Source of the DNA: Lacibacter cauensis | Lineage (GTDB): Bacteria > Bacteroidota > Bacteroidia > Chitinophagales > Chitinophagaceae | NCBI RefSeq assembly: GCF_007830055.1 | Contig: NZ_VLLE01000003.1 | Coordinates: 620,001-684,000 of the forward strand | Length of the DNA stretch: 64,000 bases | Reading direction: 5' to 3' | Shown: piece by piece, positions 36,038-43,988 of the stretch | How the letters are laid out: every line of letters starts with the position of its first letter | How positions within the stretch are numbered: the first letter of the stretch is position 1 | Position numbers and translations under genes: made by a program | Notes under the pieces: model-generated | Database searches by the model: none | Told to the model about the DNA's origin: nothing | What the model saw: only the letters and a program-made list of their open reading frames with translations

Positions 36038-36967
36038 ATGAAAAAGTTGATTGTTTATGCCAGCGTATTAATCCTCGCTGCATGCCAAAAAGAAAATTCA
36101 ACCCTTACTGAGCAACAGGCTCTTACTCCCGCTCAAGCTATCGCTTCAAAGAAAAAAGAAACCTGCGATTTTCTTAAAGGAAACTACAACAGCATTCGCC
36201 GTGGCGAATTGTTTGCTGATAATTTTATTGCAGGCAGAGGAAAAGACGTAGATAAAGACGGTATTCCTGATAATGTAGACAATTGTAAATCTACTTACAA
36301 TCCAGACCAGGCCGATAGTGATAAAGATGGTATTGGAGATGCTTGCGAAACATCAACCTCCATTGTTACAACACCAACAGTTACCAGCTCTTCCTGGTTG
36401 TTATATCTCGATTTTGATGGACAGACAGTAAGCAGTCCTTATTGGAACGGTGGTGTGCCTTTTTATGCAACTCCCTCCGGCTTTACAAGTACAGAAATTG
36501 CAAATATTTTGGCAGAAGTTACCAACGATTATGCCGCATTCACCAATATTAAAGTTACTACAGACTCAGCTGCTTATTTTGCTGCTGCGGCAAACAGAAG
36601 ACAACGCATTATTATTACACAGTACCACGAATGGTATGGTGCAGCGGGCGGTGTTGCTTACATCGATTCTTGGACATGGGGTCTTGAAATACCAGGTTTT
36701 GTATTTTCAAAGGCATTAGGCTATAGCCAAAAAAATGTATGGGAAGCCTCTTCACACGAAGGTGGCCATACCATCGGGCTGTACCACCAAAGCTTGTACG
36801 ATGCAAACTGCAACTGGCTGGCCGAGTATAATCCGGGCGGTAATGGTGAGGCTCCAATTATGGGTGTATCCTATAATCAGCCAATTGGTAAATGGTGGAT
36901 TGGCCCTACCACCAGTTGCAAAACCACACAGGACGATGCATCTGTAATCGCTGCTAAAGTTCGATAA
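36038..36967 (+). CDS. Metzincin-type metalloprotease lipoprotein with thrombospondin-3 repeats
   Basis: 309 residues. Lipoprotein leader with Cys16 (LILAACQKEN). Residues about 70-105 carry two calcium-binding thrombospondin type-3 repeats (DKDGIPDNVDNC, DSDKDGIGDAC). The C-terminal half contains HEGGHTIGLYH (240-250), an exact HExxHxxGxxH metzincin zinc site, and a probable Met-turn (PIMGVSY) about 35 residues later. Predicted secreted, membrane-tethered zinc endopeptidase; substrate unknown. Monocistronic, with terminator downstream. The upstream 321 bases are non-coding. Confidence 0.82.
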   Translation: MKKLIVYASVLILAACQKENSTLTEQQALTPAQAIASKKKETCDFLKGNYNSIRRGELFADNFIAGRGKDVDKDGIPDNVDNCKSTYNPDQADSDKDGIGDACETSTSIVTTPTVTSSSWLLYLDFDGQTVSSPYWNGGVPFYATPSGFTSTEIANILAEVTNDYAAFTNIKVTTDSAAYFAAAANRRQRIIITQYHEWYGAAGGVAYIDSWTWGLEIPGFVFSKALGYSQKNVWEASSHEGGHTIGLYHQSLYDANCNWLAEYNPGGNGEAPIMGVSYNQPIGKWWIGPTTSCKTTQDDASVIAAKVR

Positions 36968-36987
36968 GTAACCAACACATAGTTATA

Positions 36988-37023
36988 AACAAAGCCCGGT
37001 AGTTGAAGCCGGGCTTTGTTATT
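36988..37023 (+). terminator. Intrinsic terminator of the metzincin gene
   Basis: 12-bp perfect stem (36988-36999 with 37009-37020), 9-nt loop, then an A/T-rich tail. Confidence 0.82.
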
Positions 37024-37114
37024 TTAAGCCGGCTTATATAATAATTATTTCAACTGTATTGCTTGCATCCCGGAATGTTTTACAGTAACTTGATAGGTAA
37101 AATATACAATCATC

Positions 37115-37690
37115 ATGTTTGATCAATTATTAAATCTTGTAAAACAACAGGCTGGTCCGGTAATTTTCGACAATCCCGATATTCCAAATGAACGCAATGA
37201 GGAAGCCGTTGCTGATGTAACCAGCAGTATTACCGGAGGTTTGCAGCAGGCACTTGCGGGAGGCCAGTTTAAAGATGTATTGAAATTACTGGGTGGCCAG
37301 GGAGGTGAAATCGAGGCCAATCCATTGGCAGGGCAACTTTCGGGCAATGCTGTTTCTTCATTGATGGAAAAATTCAATCTTAATCAGGGACAGGCGGGCA
37401 GTATTGTAAGCAACCTCTTGCCAGGTGTGTTGAACAACTTTATTTCTAAAACAAACGATCCAACCGATAACAGTATTGACTTACAGGGAATTTTCAGCTC
37501 TTTAACCGGCGGCAGCACCAATGGGATTGATTTACAGGGTTTGCTGGGTCGGGTAACACAGGGCGGTTTCGATAAAGATGGTGATGGCGATACAGATTTG
37601 AACGATGTGATTACAATGGTGAAAGGCGGAGCTTCGCAACAGTCGGGCGCCGGCGGAGTAATGGATATGGTAAAGGGGCTTTTTAGCTAA
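37115..37690 (+). CDS. Hypothetical protein with one EF-hand/dockerin-like calcium loop
   Basis: 191 residues, no signal peptide. Rich in Gly, Leu, Asn with repeated short helices (SITGGLQQALAGGQFKDVLK, SIVSNLLPGVLNNFI, DLQGIFSSLTGG / DLQGLLGRVTQGG). A single calcium-binding loop DKDGDGDTDLND is at about 153-164. The helical part recalls DUF937-type proteins but I cannot assign a family with confidence. Lies between terminators; likely a single-gene unit. Confidence 0.7.
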   Translation: MFDQLLNLVKQQAGPVIFDNPDIPNERNEEAVADVTSSITGGLQQALAGGQFKDVLKLLGGQGGEIEANPLAGQLSGNAVSSLMEKFNLNQGQAGSIVSNLLPGVLNNFISKTNDPTDNSIDLQGIFSSLTGGSTNGIDLQGLLGRVTQGGFDKDGDGDTDLNDVITMVKGGASQQSGAGGVMDMVKGLFS

Positions 37691-37848
37691 TTAACGAGGT
37701 TGCAACAACCACTTTTTTGTATTGGCATGGTTTTAGAAATAGATGGTATAGAGACAGCAAAAATGCTTTTAGGATATTTTAACAATCGAACTGTAAACTT
37801 TGGAATGCATTTAGCGTCTTAAATATGAAAGTTCTTTAAAGCAGTCAA

Positions 37849-37908
37849 TTTTCTCATAAGCAGTTAGTTTTGGTTACGGCCCCTGGTTTCTACCAGGGCC
37901 CGTTTTTT
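37849..37908 (+). repeat. Copy 1 of a repeat ending in a terminator hairpin
   Basis: Starts with 27 bases identical to copy 2 (begins ttttctcataagcagttag), followed by a GC-rich hairpin (about 37877-37902) with loop tttcta and a T6 tail. It may terminate the EF-hand gene or be the 3' part of a small RNA. Bases 37691-37848 before it hold no gene that I can see. Confidence 0.6.
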
Positions 37909-38000
37909 AAAACAAAAAGGCTTTAGAAAACATTAACAAGGTAGTAGCAGTTTGAAGTTGTAGATAGTGCGAACTTTGTGTAACAAATCTGAATTTAAAT

Positions 38001-38058
38001 TTTTCTCATAAGCAGTTAGTTTTGGTTTCGACCCCGGTTTCTACCGGGGTCTTCTTTT
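38001..38058 (+). repeat. Copy 2 of the repeat, overlapping the vanZ-like 3' end
   Basis: Same 27-base leader as copy 1, then an 8-bp perfect hairpin (38030-38037 with 38044-38051), the same tttcta loop and a T-rich tail. On the minus strand it encodes the last 16 codons and the stop of the vanZ-like gene. Bases 37909-38000 between the copies hold nothing else recognised. Confidence 0.6.
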
Positions 38059-38419
38059 TATACCAAATCCAGCTTGCAAATACGATAGTGCCTGCAGCAT
38101 CGGCTACCATATCCCATACATCAAAATCCCGGCCTACCCAATCCTGCACATATTCTGTAGTAATACCATAAACAATGGTACAGAGTAAAATAAGCAGGTA
38201 GTTCAAAAAGCTGTTTTGCTTTTGTTTGATGTAATACGTCCACAAACCTGCAATGATGCCAAACAGAAAAAAGTGAATGACCTTGTCGAGGTTTACAATC
38301 TCGATTTTCTTTTCGTCACCAATTGCCAAAGGAGGAATAATTAGCAGTATAAAAACAATGACCGACCAAAGAATGGCCGGCCATTTTGTAGAAAGATATT
38401 GTTGAAGCTTCAATTTCAT
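38006..38419 (-). CDS. VanZ-like family membrane protein
   Basis: 137 residues. Four hydrophobic segments (about 13-31, 43-62, 68-90, 104-120). VanZ-like signatures: NLDKVIHFFLFGIIAGLW and ITTEYVQDWVGRDFDVWDMVADAAGTIV. Integral inner membrane protein of unknown activity. Its ATG overlaps the gcvH stop by one base (TAATG), indicating translational coupling. The last residues (TPVETGVETKTNCL) are encoded by the terminator-like repeat copy 2 and are probably not part of the ancestral protein. Confidence 0.85.
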   Translation of the reverse strand: MKLKLQQYLSTKWPAILWSVIVFILLIIPPLAIGDEKKIEIVNLDKVIHFFLFGIIAGLWTYYIKQKQNSFLNYLLILLCTIVYGITTEYVQDWVGRDFDVWDMVADAAGTIVFASWIWYKKKTPVETGVETKTNCL

Positions 38420-38796
38420 TACGCAACCAAAGCACTGTACGCTGCTGCATCCAGTAATTGCTCTACGTCGGCAGGGTTATTTACAGTAACTTTTACCATC
38501 CAGCCAGCTCCATAAGGATCTGTATTTACAGCTTCAGGCGCATCGTTGAGTGCACTGTTTACTTCGGTAATGGTACCGGCAACAGGTAAAAACAAATCAC
38601 TTACGGTTTTCACAGCTTCTACCGTACCAAATACTTCCTCAGCATTTAATGCCTTGCCAACTGTGTTAATGTCTACATACACAATATCGCCTAATTCTCT
38701 TTGTGCAAAATCAGTAATACCAATTGTTGCAACATTACCTTCTAAGCTGATCCATTCGTGATCTTTTGTGTAACGGAGATTCTCTGGAAAATTCAT
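38419..38796 (-). CDS. gcvH: Glycine cleavage system H protein
   Basis: 125 residues. Carries the aminomethyl group between P, T and L proteins on a lipoyl arm. [10 protein letters not shown] at the N-terminus and the lipoylation site [12 protein letters not shown] (Lys63) are diagnostic; [10 protein letters not shown] is the conserved late strand. Other gcv genes are not in the window. Third gene of a minus-strand cluster with a peptidylprolyl isomerase upstream (46-base gap) and vanZ-like downstream (1-base overlap). Confidence 0.95.
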   Translation of the reverse strand: MNFPENLRYTKDHEWISLEGNVATIGITDFAQRELGDIVYVDINTVGKALNAEEVFGTVEAVKTVSDLFLPVAGTITEVNSALNDAPEAVNTDPYGAGWMVKVTVNNPADVEQLLDAAAYSALVA

Positions 38797-38842
38797 ATTG
38801 TATTTGTTTTTAAGCGCTGCTAAATTGATTGTTTTCCTGCAA

Positions 38843-39502
38843 TCAGAAAAATAAAAATTTCCGCTTCAGTTTCATCCGGATGATGCGTACATCTTCTTTT
38901 GGCCGGTCGTACTGGTCCCGTTCCATTTGCGCAATCGTATCCACTACCTGCATGCCTTTTACCACTTCGCCAAATACCGTGTAATTCTGATCGAGGTGGG
39001 GAGCTCCGCCAATGCTTTTGTACACCGCCCGGTAGCGTTCAGGTATTTTACGGCCACCCATCCGTTTTACTTCTACTTCATTCAAGGTACTGTCGGTAAA
39101 CTTTTTACCCTGCACAATGTAAAAGTGGCTGCCGCTGCTGGCTTTTTCGGGGTTGTTATCCCTGGCCGCAGCCAGTACACCACGTTTATGAAATAAGGAA
39201 CTGTCGAATTCTGCGGGAATTTTATACGAAAGTCCACCACTGCCGTAACGTTTGCCCGGCACCGGATTTTTTGTGGAATCATCGCCCGCCTGGATCATAA
39301 ATTCTTTGATTACCCGGTGGAACAGAATACCATTGTAATACTTCTGCTTTACCAGTTTTACAAAGTTGTTGCGGTGCAATGGCGTTTTGTCGCTCAGTTT
39401 TACTACGATGGTTCCTTTGCTGGTAACAATCTTTACCTTACGGTTACGGGCATCTGCAGTTAGTGCAAGCATTACGCAAAGCAGCAGCACAACATATTTC
39501 AT
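38843..39502 (-). CDS. Secreted cyclophilin-type peptidylprolyl isomerase
   Basis: 219 residues from ATG 39502, which follows the upstream stop by one base and begins a signal peptide ([15 protein letters not shown]). Cyclophilin fold: [50 protein letters not shown] and [17 protein letters not shown]. Catalyses prolyl isomerisation, probably in the periplasm. The frame continues to 39538, but that extension overlaps the upstream gene and hides the leader. Confidence 0.92.
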   Translation of the reverse strand: MKYVVLLLCVMLALTADARNRKVKIVTSKGTIVVKLSDKTPLHRNNFVKLVKQKYYNGILFHRVIKEFMIQAGDDSTKNPVPGKRYGSGGLSYKIPAEFDSSLFHKRGVLAAARDNNPEKASSGSHFYIVQGKKFTDSTLNEVEVKRMGGRKIPERYRAVYKSIGGAPHLDQNYTVFGEVVKGMQVVDTIAQMERDQYDRPKEDVRIIRMKLKRKFLFF

Positions 39503-39503
39503 C

Positions 39504-39848
39504 TTACAATCCGTTTTGTTCAAAATAAAGCAATACATGATCTTTCAAAAAATCTTCCTGTTCACGCATGGTCATATTGGGCATGGCTTTCAGCTGCTCA
39601 AAGTGCGGCCATCCATCATCATCAAATCGGTCTAACTTAAAATAACCGCTCTGTGATAAAAGTGCGCAAACAGCCACATGCATCAGATCCTGCTTCTGCT
39701 CTTTGCTGAATTTATCTTTTAATTGCCCGAACTCCTGTACACCAATTAAAAATAAAATCGATTCTAAATCGGGCTTTTTACCAAAGCGTTCTACCAGTTT
39801 TTGTTCAAGGTGCATCCACCTTACAAATAAATCATTCGCTGCGTCCAT
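39504..39848 (-). CDS. Conserved hypothetical protein
   Basis: 114 residues from ATG 39848 (MDAANDLFVRWMHLEQ). Acidic, mostly helical, soluble, no cysteine cluster or catalytic motif; segments FLIGVQEFGQL, LMHVAVCALLSQSGYF and DGWPHFEQLKAMPNM look structured. I do not recognise a named family, although the arrangement with a peptidylprolyl isomerase is compact (1-base gap). First gene of the four-gene minus operon, with a TATCTTTG element 6 nt upstream of the ATG. Confidence 0.75.
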   Translation of the reverse strand: MDAANDLFVRWMHLEQKLVERFGKKPDLESILFLIGVQEFGQLKDKFSKEQKQDLMHVAVCALLSQSGYFKLDRFDDDGWPHFEQLKAMPNMTMREQEDFLKDHVLLYFEQNGL

Positions 39849-39854
39849 AGGCCG

Positions 39855-39862
39855 CAAAGATA
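39855..39862 (-). promoter_or_regulatory. -7 promoter element of the four-gene minus operon
   Basis: Minus-strand TATCTTTG matches TAnnTTTG, ending 6 nt before the ATG at 39848, so the mRNA is expected to have almost no leader. Confidence 0.45.
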
Positions 39863-40042
39863 ATTGTTCGGCAACTGCCGCAAGTTTCCGTTGGTAGAAG
39901 TACGCAATGTTTTACAATTCCTGAAAAAGTACAGCGCTTCAAAAAGTTCGGCCTTTTTTTTGCGTTTATGGAGGTTAATTTTAATACAGCCTACAGGAAA
40001 AGAATAAGATGCGTTGTATTTTCACCAAAAAACCAAGATTAC

Positions 40043-41044
40043 ATGTTAAAAACCGCAGAAGACATCAAGGTACTGAACGATAAAATTCAATATGCCGGCA
40101 GTTTTCTCGACCGACTTCGTGCAGAAGTTGGAAAAGTGCTGGTAGGACAAACGTATATGGTAGATCGCCTGTTGGTTGGGTTACTCGGTAATGGCCATAT
40201 TTTACTGGAAGGTGTGCCGGGCCTTGCAAAAACACTCACCATTAAATCGTTGTCGCAGGCCATTAATGCAAAGTTCAGCCGCATACAGTTTACACCCGAT
40301 ATGTTGCCCGCCGATGTTATCGGCACCATGATTTATAACCAACAGAAGAATGAGTTTTTCGTCCGCAAGGGACCCATCTTTGCCAATTTTGTGTTGGCCG
40401 ATGAAATTAACCGTGCCCCGGCAAAAGTGCAGAGTGCTTTGCTCGAAGCTATGCAGGAGCGCCAGGTAACCATTGGTGAGAATACGTACAAACTGGACGA
40501 ACCGTTTTTGGTTTTGGCAACACAGAATCCGTTGGAGCAGGAAGGTACATACCCGTTACCTGAGGCACAACAGGATCGTTTTATGTTGAAGGTGGTCATT
40601 GATTATCCAAAGAAAGAAGAAGAGCAATTGATTATCCGGCAAAACACACAACAGCTTGTTTCGCCAACGATTAATCCTGTGGTTTCCATTCGTGAAGTAA
40701 CAGAAGCAAGAGATCTTGCACGCACCATTTACATGGATGAGAAGATTGAAAACTATATTCTTGATATTGTATTTGCAACACGCAAGCCAGAACAGGTTGG
40801 TTTAAGTAATCTCAAACCACTCATCTCTTATGGCGGTTCGCCACGTGCATCCATTAATATGGCATTGGCATCGAAGTCGGTTGCATTTATTCATAAACGT
40901 GGTTATGTATTACCCGAAGATGTACGGTCGATTGCAGCCGACGTGTTGCGCCATCGTATTGGTTTAACCTACGAAGCCGAAGCAGAAAATATTTCGGTAG
41001 AAGAAATTATTAACCAGGTATTGAATGTGGTAAAGGTGCCGTAA
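40043..41044 (+). CDS. MoxR family AAA+ ATPase
   Basis: 333 residues from ATG 40043. Walker A-like GVPGLAKT, Walker B FVLADEINRAP, KVQSALLEAMQERQVTIG, and the sensor region LATQNPLEQEGTYPLPEAQ are hallmarks of MoxR. These ATPases act as chaperones that mature VWA-domain partners, here the two Bat-like genes downstream. The frame is open to 39968 with another ATG, but those 25 residues are basic and not family-like. First gene of the moxR-DUF58-batD-batA unit. Confidence 0.93.
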   Translation: MLKTAEDIKVLNDKIQYAGSFLDRLRAEVGKVLVGQTYMVDRLLVGLLGNGHILLEGVPGLAKTLTIKSLSQAINAKFSRIQFTPDMLPADVIGTMIYNQQKNEFFVRKGPIFANFVLADEINRAPAKVQSALLEAMQERQVTIGENTYKLDEPFLVLATQNPLEQEGTYPLPEAQQDRFMLKVVIDYPKKEEEQLIIRQNTQQLVSPTINPVVSIREVTEARDLARTIYMDEKIENYILDIVFATRKPEQVGLSNLKPLISYGGSPRASINMALASKSVAFIHKRGYVLPEDVRSIAADVLRHRIGLTYEAEAENISVEEIINQVLNVVKVP

Positions 41045-41077
41045 CCTGTAACGTTCAACGCATAACCCGTAACAAAC

Positions 41078-41950
41078 TTGTTAACTACCGAAGAAATATT
41101 AAAGAAGGTACGTTCGCTTGAAATTAAAAGCAAGCGACTTACCAATCACATGTTCACCGGCGAATACCATTCGGCATTCAAAGGGCAGGGTATGAGCTAT
41201 AAAGAAGTGCGTGAGTACCAGCCCGGCGATGATATCCGTTTCATCGACTGGAATGTGAGTGCACGCTATGCACATCCATACAGCAAAGTGTTTGAAGAAG
41301 AACGGGAGCAAATGGTGTTTCTGTTAATTGATAACAGTGCAAGCATCAGCTTTGGTACACATCTGCAACGTAAAAAAGACCTGATAACAGAGTTGGCGGC
41401 AGTACTTGCATTTTCGGCAGTTAACAATAACGATAAAGTAGGGGCCATTTTGTTTGGCGATAAAGTGCAGCGTTTTATTGCGCCCAAAAAAGCAAAGCAA
41501 CATACGTTATATATTGTGCGTGAAATGCTGAGCAACGATGCTGCATCGAGCAGAACAAATTATGCAGATGCATTCCGCATGTTCAATAATGTGTGCAGAC
41601 GTAAGAGCATTTGTTTTCTCATCAGCGATTTTTTGGGTAAAGGTTATGAAGATGCTTTGCGTGTTGCAGCAGGCAAACACGATGTGATCGGCATTAAAAT
41701 TTACGACCAGCTGGATATGCGTTTACCCGATGCCGGATTGTTACAGGTAGCCGATGCTGAAAACGCCGAGCAACGATGGATTGATACATCGAGTGCGCTG
41801 GTGCGTTATGAATATGAAAAAGATTTTCACAAGCATAACGATTATGTAAAAGATGTGTTTCGCCGTGCAGGCGCCGATCTGTTGCATATGCGTGCAGGAG
41901 ATGATTATGTAAAAGTGTTACAGAAATTTTTTATTAACCGCAGCAGATGA
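41078..41950 (+). CDS. DUF58 domain protein (Bat operon)
   Basis: 290 residues. The motif EYHSAFKGQGMSYKEVREYQ, then PGDDIRFIDWNVSARY, is the DUF58 signature; the C-terminal part is a VWA-like fold (VFLLIDNSASISFG). The start is TTG at 41078 (MLTTEEILKKVRSLEIKSK), which fits the conserved N-terminus of the family; the first ATG would remove the conserved start. Works with MoxR and VWA proteins in envelope stress or aerotolerance. Stop overlaps the next ATG by 4 bases. Confidence 0.9.
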   Translation: MLTTEEILKKVRSLEIKSKRLTNHMFTGEYHSAFKGQGMSYKEVREYQPGDDIRFIDWNVSARYAHPYSKVFEEEREQMVFLLIDNSASISFGTHLQRKKDLITELAAVLAFSAVNNNDKVGAILFGDKVQRFIAPKKAKQHTLYIVREMLSNDAASSRTNYADAFRMFNNVCRRKSICFLISDFLGKGYEDALRVAAGKHDVIGIKIYDQLDMRLPDAGLLQVADAENAEQRWIDTSSALVRYEYEKDFHKHNDYVKDVFRRAGADLLHMRAGDDYVKVLQKFFINRSR

Positions 41951-42837
41951 TTCAACGCATTACCATTTTATTTTTTTGTTTGATGCTTCTGCTGTGTACG
42001 CAGGCACAGGTAACAGGCGTAGTATCGGGTAACAAAGAAAAAATTTTGATCGGTGAACCGTTCACCATGCGGTTCGAATTAAAAGCCATCAGTTCTTCTG
42101 CAGCTATTCAATGGCAACTGCCCGACAGCATTCCGCATTTTGAAATAATCAGTATCGACAGCAGTAATGTATTAACACGAAAAATAACCCTTACCAGTTT
42201 CGACAGTGGATTGTGGGCTGTTGAAAATATTGCAGCGCTTGTTCCATCTAATGTAAACGGGCAGCCACAGCTGTTAAAGTTTTCGCCTAAGGAAATATTG
42301 ATTGAATACGATACAACCGGCAATCAGCTGATGAACGATATTAAACCGATTGTAGAAGTAAATGCCGGGCAATGGTTTATTGGTTTGATCGTTGCTGCAG
42401 TTGGCCTTATTAGTTTAATACTGTTGATAATCCTGTTCCGCAACTGGAAGCAAAAGAAAGTAACCGATGTTATCGATGAATCGCCGGGTACAGCATTAGA
42501 AGATGTGCTGAAAAAAATTGCACAGTTAAAGAAAGAAGACTGGCACACACAGCTCGATCAGAAACGGCATTTCTCCGATCTATCGCATGCTGTTAAACGC
42601 TATTACGAACGAAAGCTGCGTGTACCTTGTACGAAACTTACTACCGATGAATTTGTGCTTGCGGTAAAGCCTCATCTCATTAACGATCGGGTGATTACGC
42701 TTACACAAGCATTGCGTTTAAGTGATGCTGTGAAGTTTGCAAAATTTGCAGCCGCTGCAACTGAATGCATGCAGGTGTTGGAAAGTCTTGAAACAACAGT
42801 CAAACAAACAGAAAAAGAATTGAATCCGGATGCTTAG
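41947..42837 (+). CDS. BatD/DUF4381-like single-pass membrane protein
   Basis: 296 residues. Signal peptide (TILFFCLMLLLCTQAQ), a beta-rich periplasmic domain (GEPFTMRFELKAI, FDSGLWAVENIAALVP), one transmembrane helix (about 142-165, IGLIVAAVGLISLILLIIL) and a helical cytoplasmic domain (FSDLSHAVKRYYERKLRVP, TTDEFVLAV). Position between DUF58 and VWA genes matches the BatD-like member of Bat operons. Overlaps both neighbours (4 and 8 bases), consistent with coupled translation. Confidence 0.82.
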   Translation: MIQRITILFFCLMLLLCTQAQVTGVVSGNKEKILIGEPFTMRFELKAISSSAAIQWQLPDSIPHFEIISIDSSNVLTRKITLTSFDSGLWAVENIAALVPSNVNGQPQLLKFSPKEILIEYDTTGNQLMNDIKPIVEVNAGQWFIGLIVAAVGLISLILLIILFRNWKQKKVTDVIDESPGTALEDVLKKIAQLKKEDWHTQLDQKRHFSDLSHAVKRYYERKLRVPCTKLTTDEFVLAVKPHLINDRVITLTQALRLSDAVKFAKFAAAATECMQVLESLETTVKQTEKELNPDA

Positions 42838-43834
42838 TGAATGGTATCAACATATTGTATTTGCTTATCCTTACCTTTTATGGTTGCTGTTGTTGCTGCC
42901 GGTACTGATTGTTTGGTATATCCTTACGAATCGGAAAGCCAGCTCATCAGTAACCGTATCTACACTCAGCATTTACCGTAGTACGGGTACAACAAAAAAT
43001 ATCCTCCGGCACATGCCGTTTATTTTGCGTTTGCTCTCGCTGGCATTACTCATTATTGCAATTGCCCGGCCACAAACACGCAGCAGCGAAGAGCGTGTTG
43101 AAGGTGAAGGGATCGATATTATTCTTTGCATGGATGTAAGCGGCAGTATGCTGGCCGAAGATTTTAGCCCGAACCGGTTGGAAGCAATGAAGAAAGTAGC
43201 AAACGATTTTGTGGATGCACGTAAAACAGATCGTATCGGACTGGTTATTTTTTCAGGTGAGTCGTTTACACAATGTCCGCCAACAACGGACTATGCAGCA
43301 TTAAAGAGCCAGATCTATGCTGTACGCAGTGGTATTTTGCAGGATGGTACAGCTATTGGTTCTGGATTAGCTACAAGTGTTGAACGGTTAAAAGATAGTG
43401 AATCGAAAAGCAAAGTTGTTATCCTGTTAACCGATGGTGAAAACAATGGCGGATTGATACCACCAAGTACAGCCAAAGAAATTGCGAAAGCCTACCAGGT
43501 AAAAGTGTACACCATTGGCATGGGTACAGAAGGTTATGCTGCATTACCACAACAAACTGCAGGTGGTGTAGTGCGTACAATGGAGAAAGTAAACATTGAT
43601 GAAAAGCTGTTGACTGAAATTGCCAACGAAACTGGTGGTAATTATTTCCGGGCAAAGGATAACGAAACACTCAGTAAAATTTATTCCGATATTGATCAGC
43701 TGGAAAAATCGAAAATTGAAACAAGCCAGTTTGCCCGTTACTCCGAAGAGTTTTATCCGCTTGCTTTCGCAATAGTGGCGCTGCTGTTACTGGAAATTTG
43801 GCTGCGGTACAAAGTGCTGCGGAAGTTTCCGTAA
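42830..43834 (+). CDS. BatA-like von Willebrand factor A domain protein
   Basis: 334 residues. Two N-terminal membrane helices (about 13-31 and 57-78), a VWA domain with the MIDAS motif DVSGSMLAED and the conserved LLTDGENNGG, and a final membrane helix (about 302-325). Periplasmic or cytoplasmic VWA module anchored in the inner membrane; MoxR is the expected maturation partner. The usual second VWA (BatB) and TPR (BatC) genes are missing here: the next gene is rsgA. Confidence 0.92.
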   Translation: MLSEWYQHIVFAYPYLLWLLLLLPVLIVWYILTNRKASSSVTVSTLSIYRSTGTTKNILRHMPFILRLLSLALLIIAIARPQTRSSEERVEGEGIDIILCMDVSGSMLAEDFSPNRLEAMKKVANDFVDARKTDRIGLVIFSGESFTQCPPTTDYAALKSQIYAVRSGILQDGTAIGSGLATSVERLKDSESKSKVVILLTDGENNGGLIPPSTAKEIAKAYQVKVYTIGMGTEGYAALPQQTAGGVVRTMEKVNIDEKLLTEIANETGGNYFRAKDNETLSKIYSDIDQLEKSKIETSQFARYSEEFYPLAFAIVALLLLEIWLRYKVLRKFP

Positions 43835-43835
43835 A

Positions 43836-43963
43836 TGCCACAGAGGCGTAATGCCGTTAAAATTCGCTTTTGTAATTTATCTTTTCTGTTCACTTTTTCT
43901 CTTTGTGCTTCCTGCTGCCTTTGAGCCTTGGTGGCGAATAATTTTTTCTATCTCTCCGTGGCA
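43836..43963. repeat. Possible MITE-like intergenic repeat
   Basis: Fills the batA-rsgA gap. Ends TGCCACAGAG (43836-43845) and CTCCGTGGCA (43954-43963) are inverted repeats at 9 of 10 bases, and the interior shows quasi-periodic ctttgNgcctt strings (near 43902 and 43918). The look is that of dispersed intergenic elements ending in TGCCACRGAG. A frame through it joins rsgA but is not conserved protein. Confidence 0.4.
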
Positions 43964-43988
43964 ATCTATTCCTTTTCTTTGCATCACA

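Noticed and set aside
39968-40042. Longer MoxR start
   Set aside because: The 25 extra residues are basic and unlike MoxR N-termini; the ATG at 40043 fits the family.
43851-43988. N-terminal extension of RsgA with a hydrophobic start
   Set aside because: It is encoded by the repeat-like spacer, is not found in the family, and a -7-like element precedes the internal ATG at 43989.
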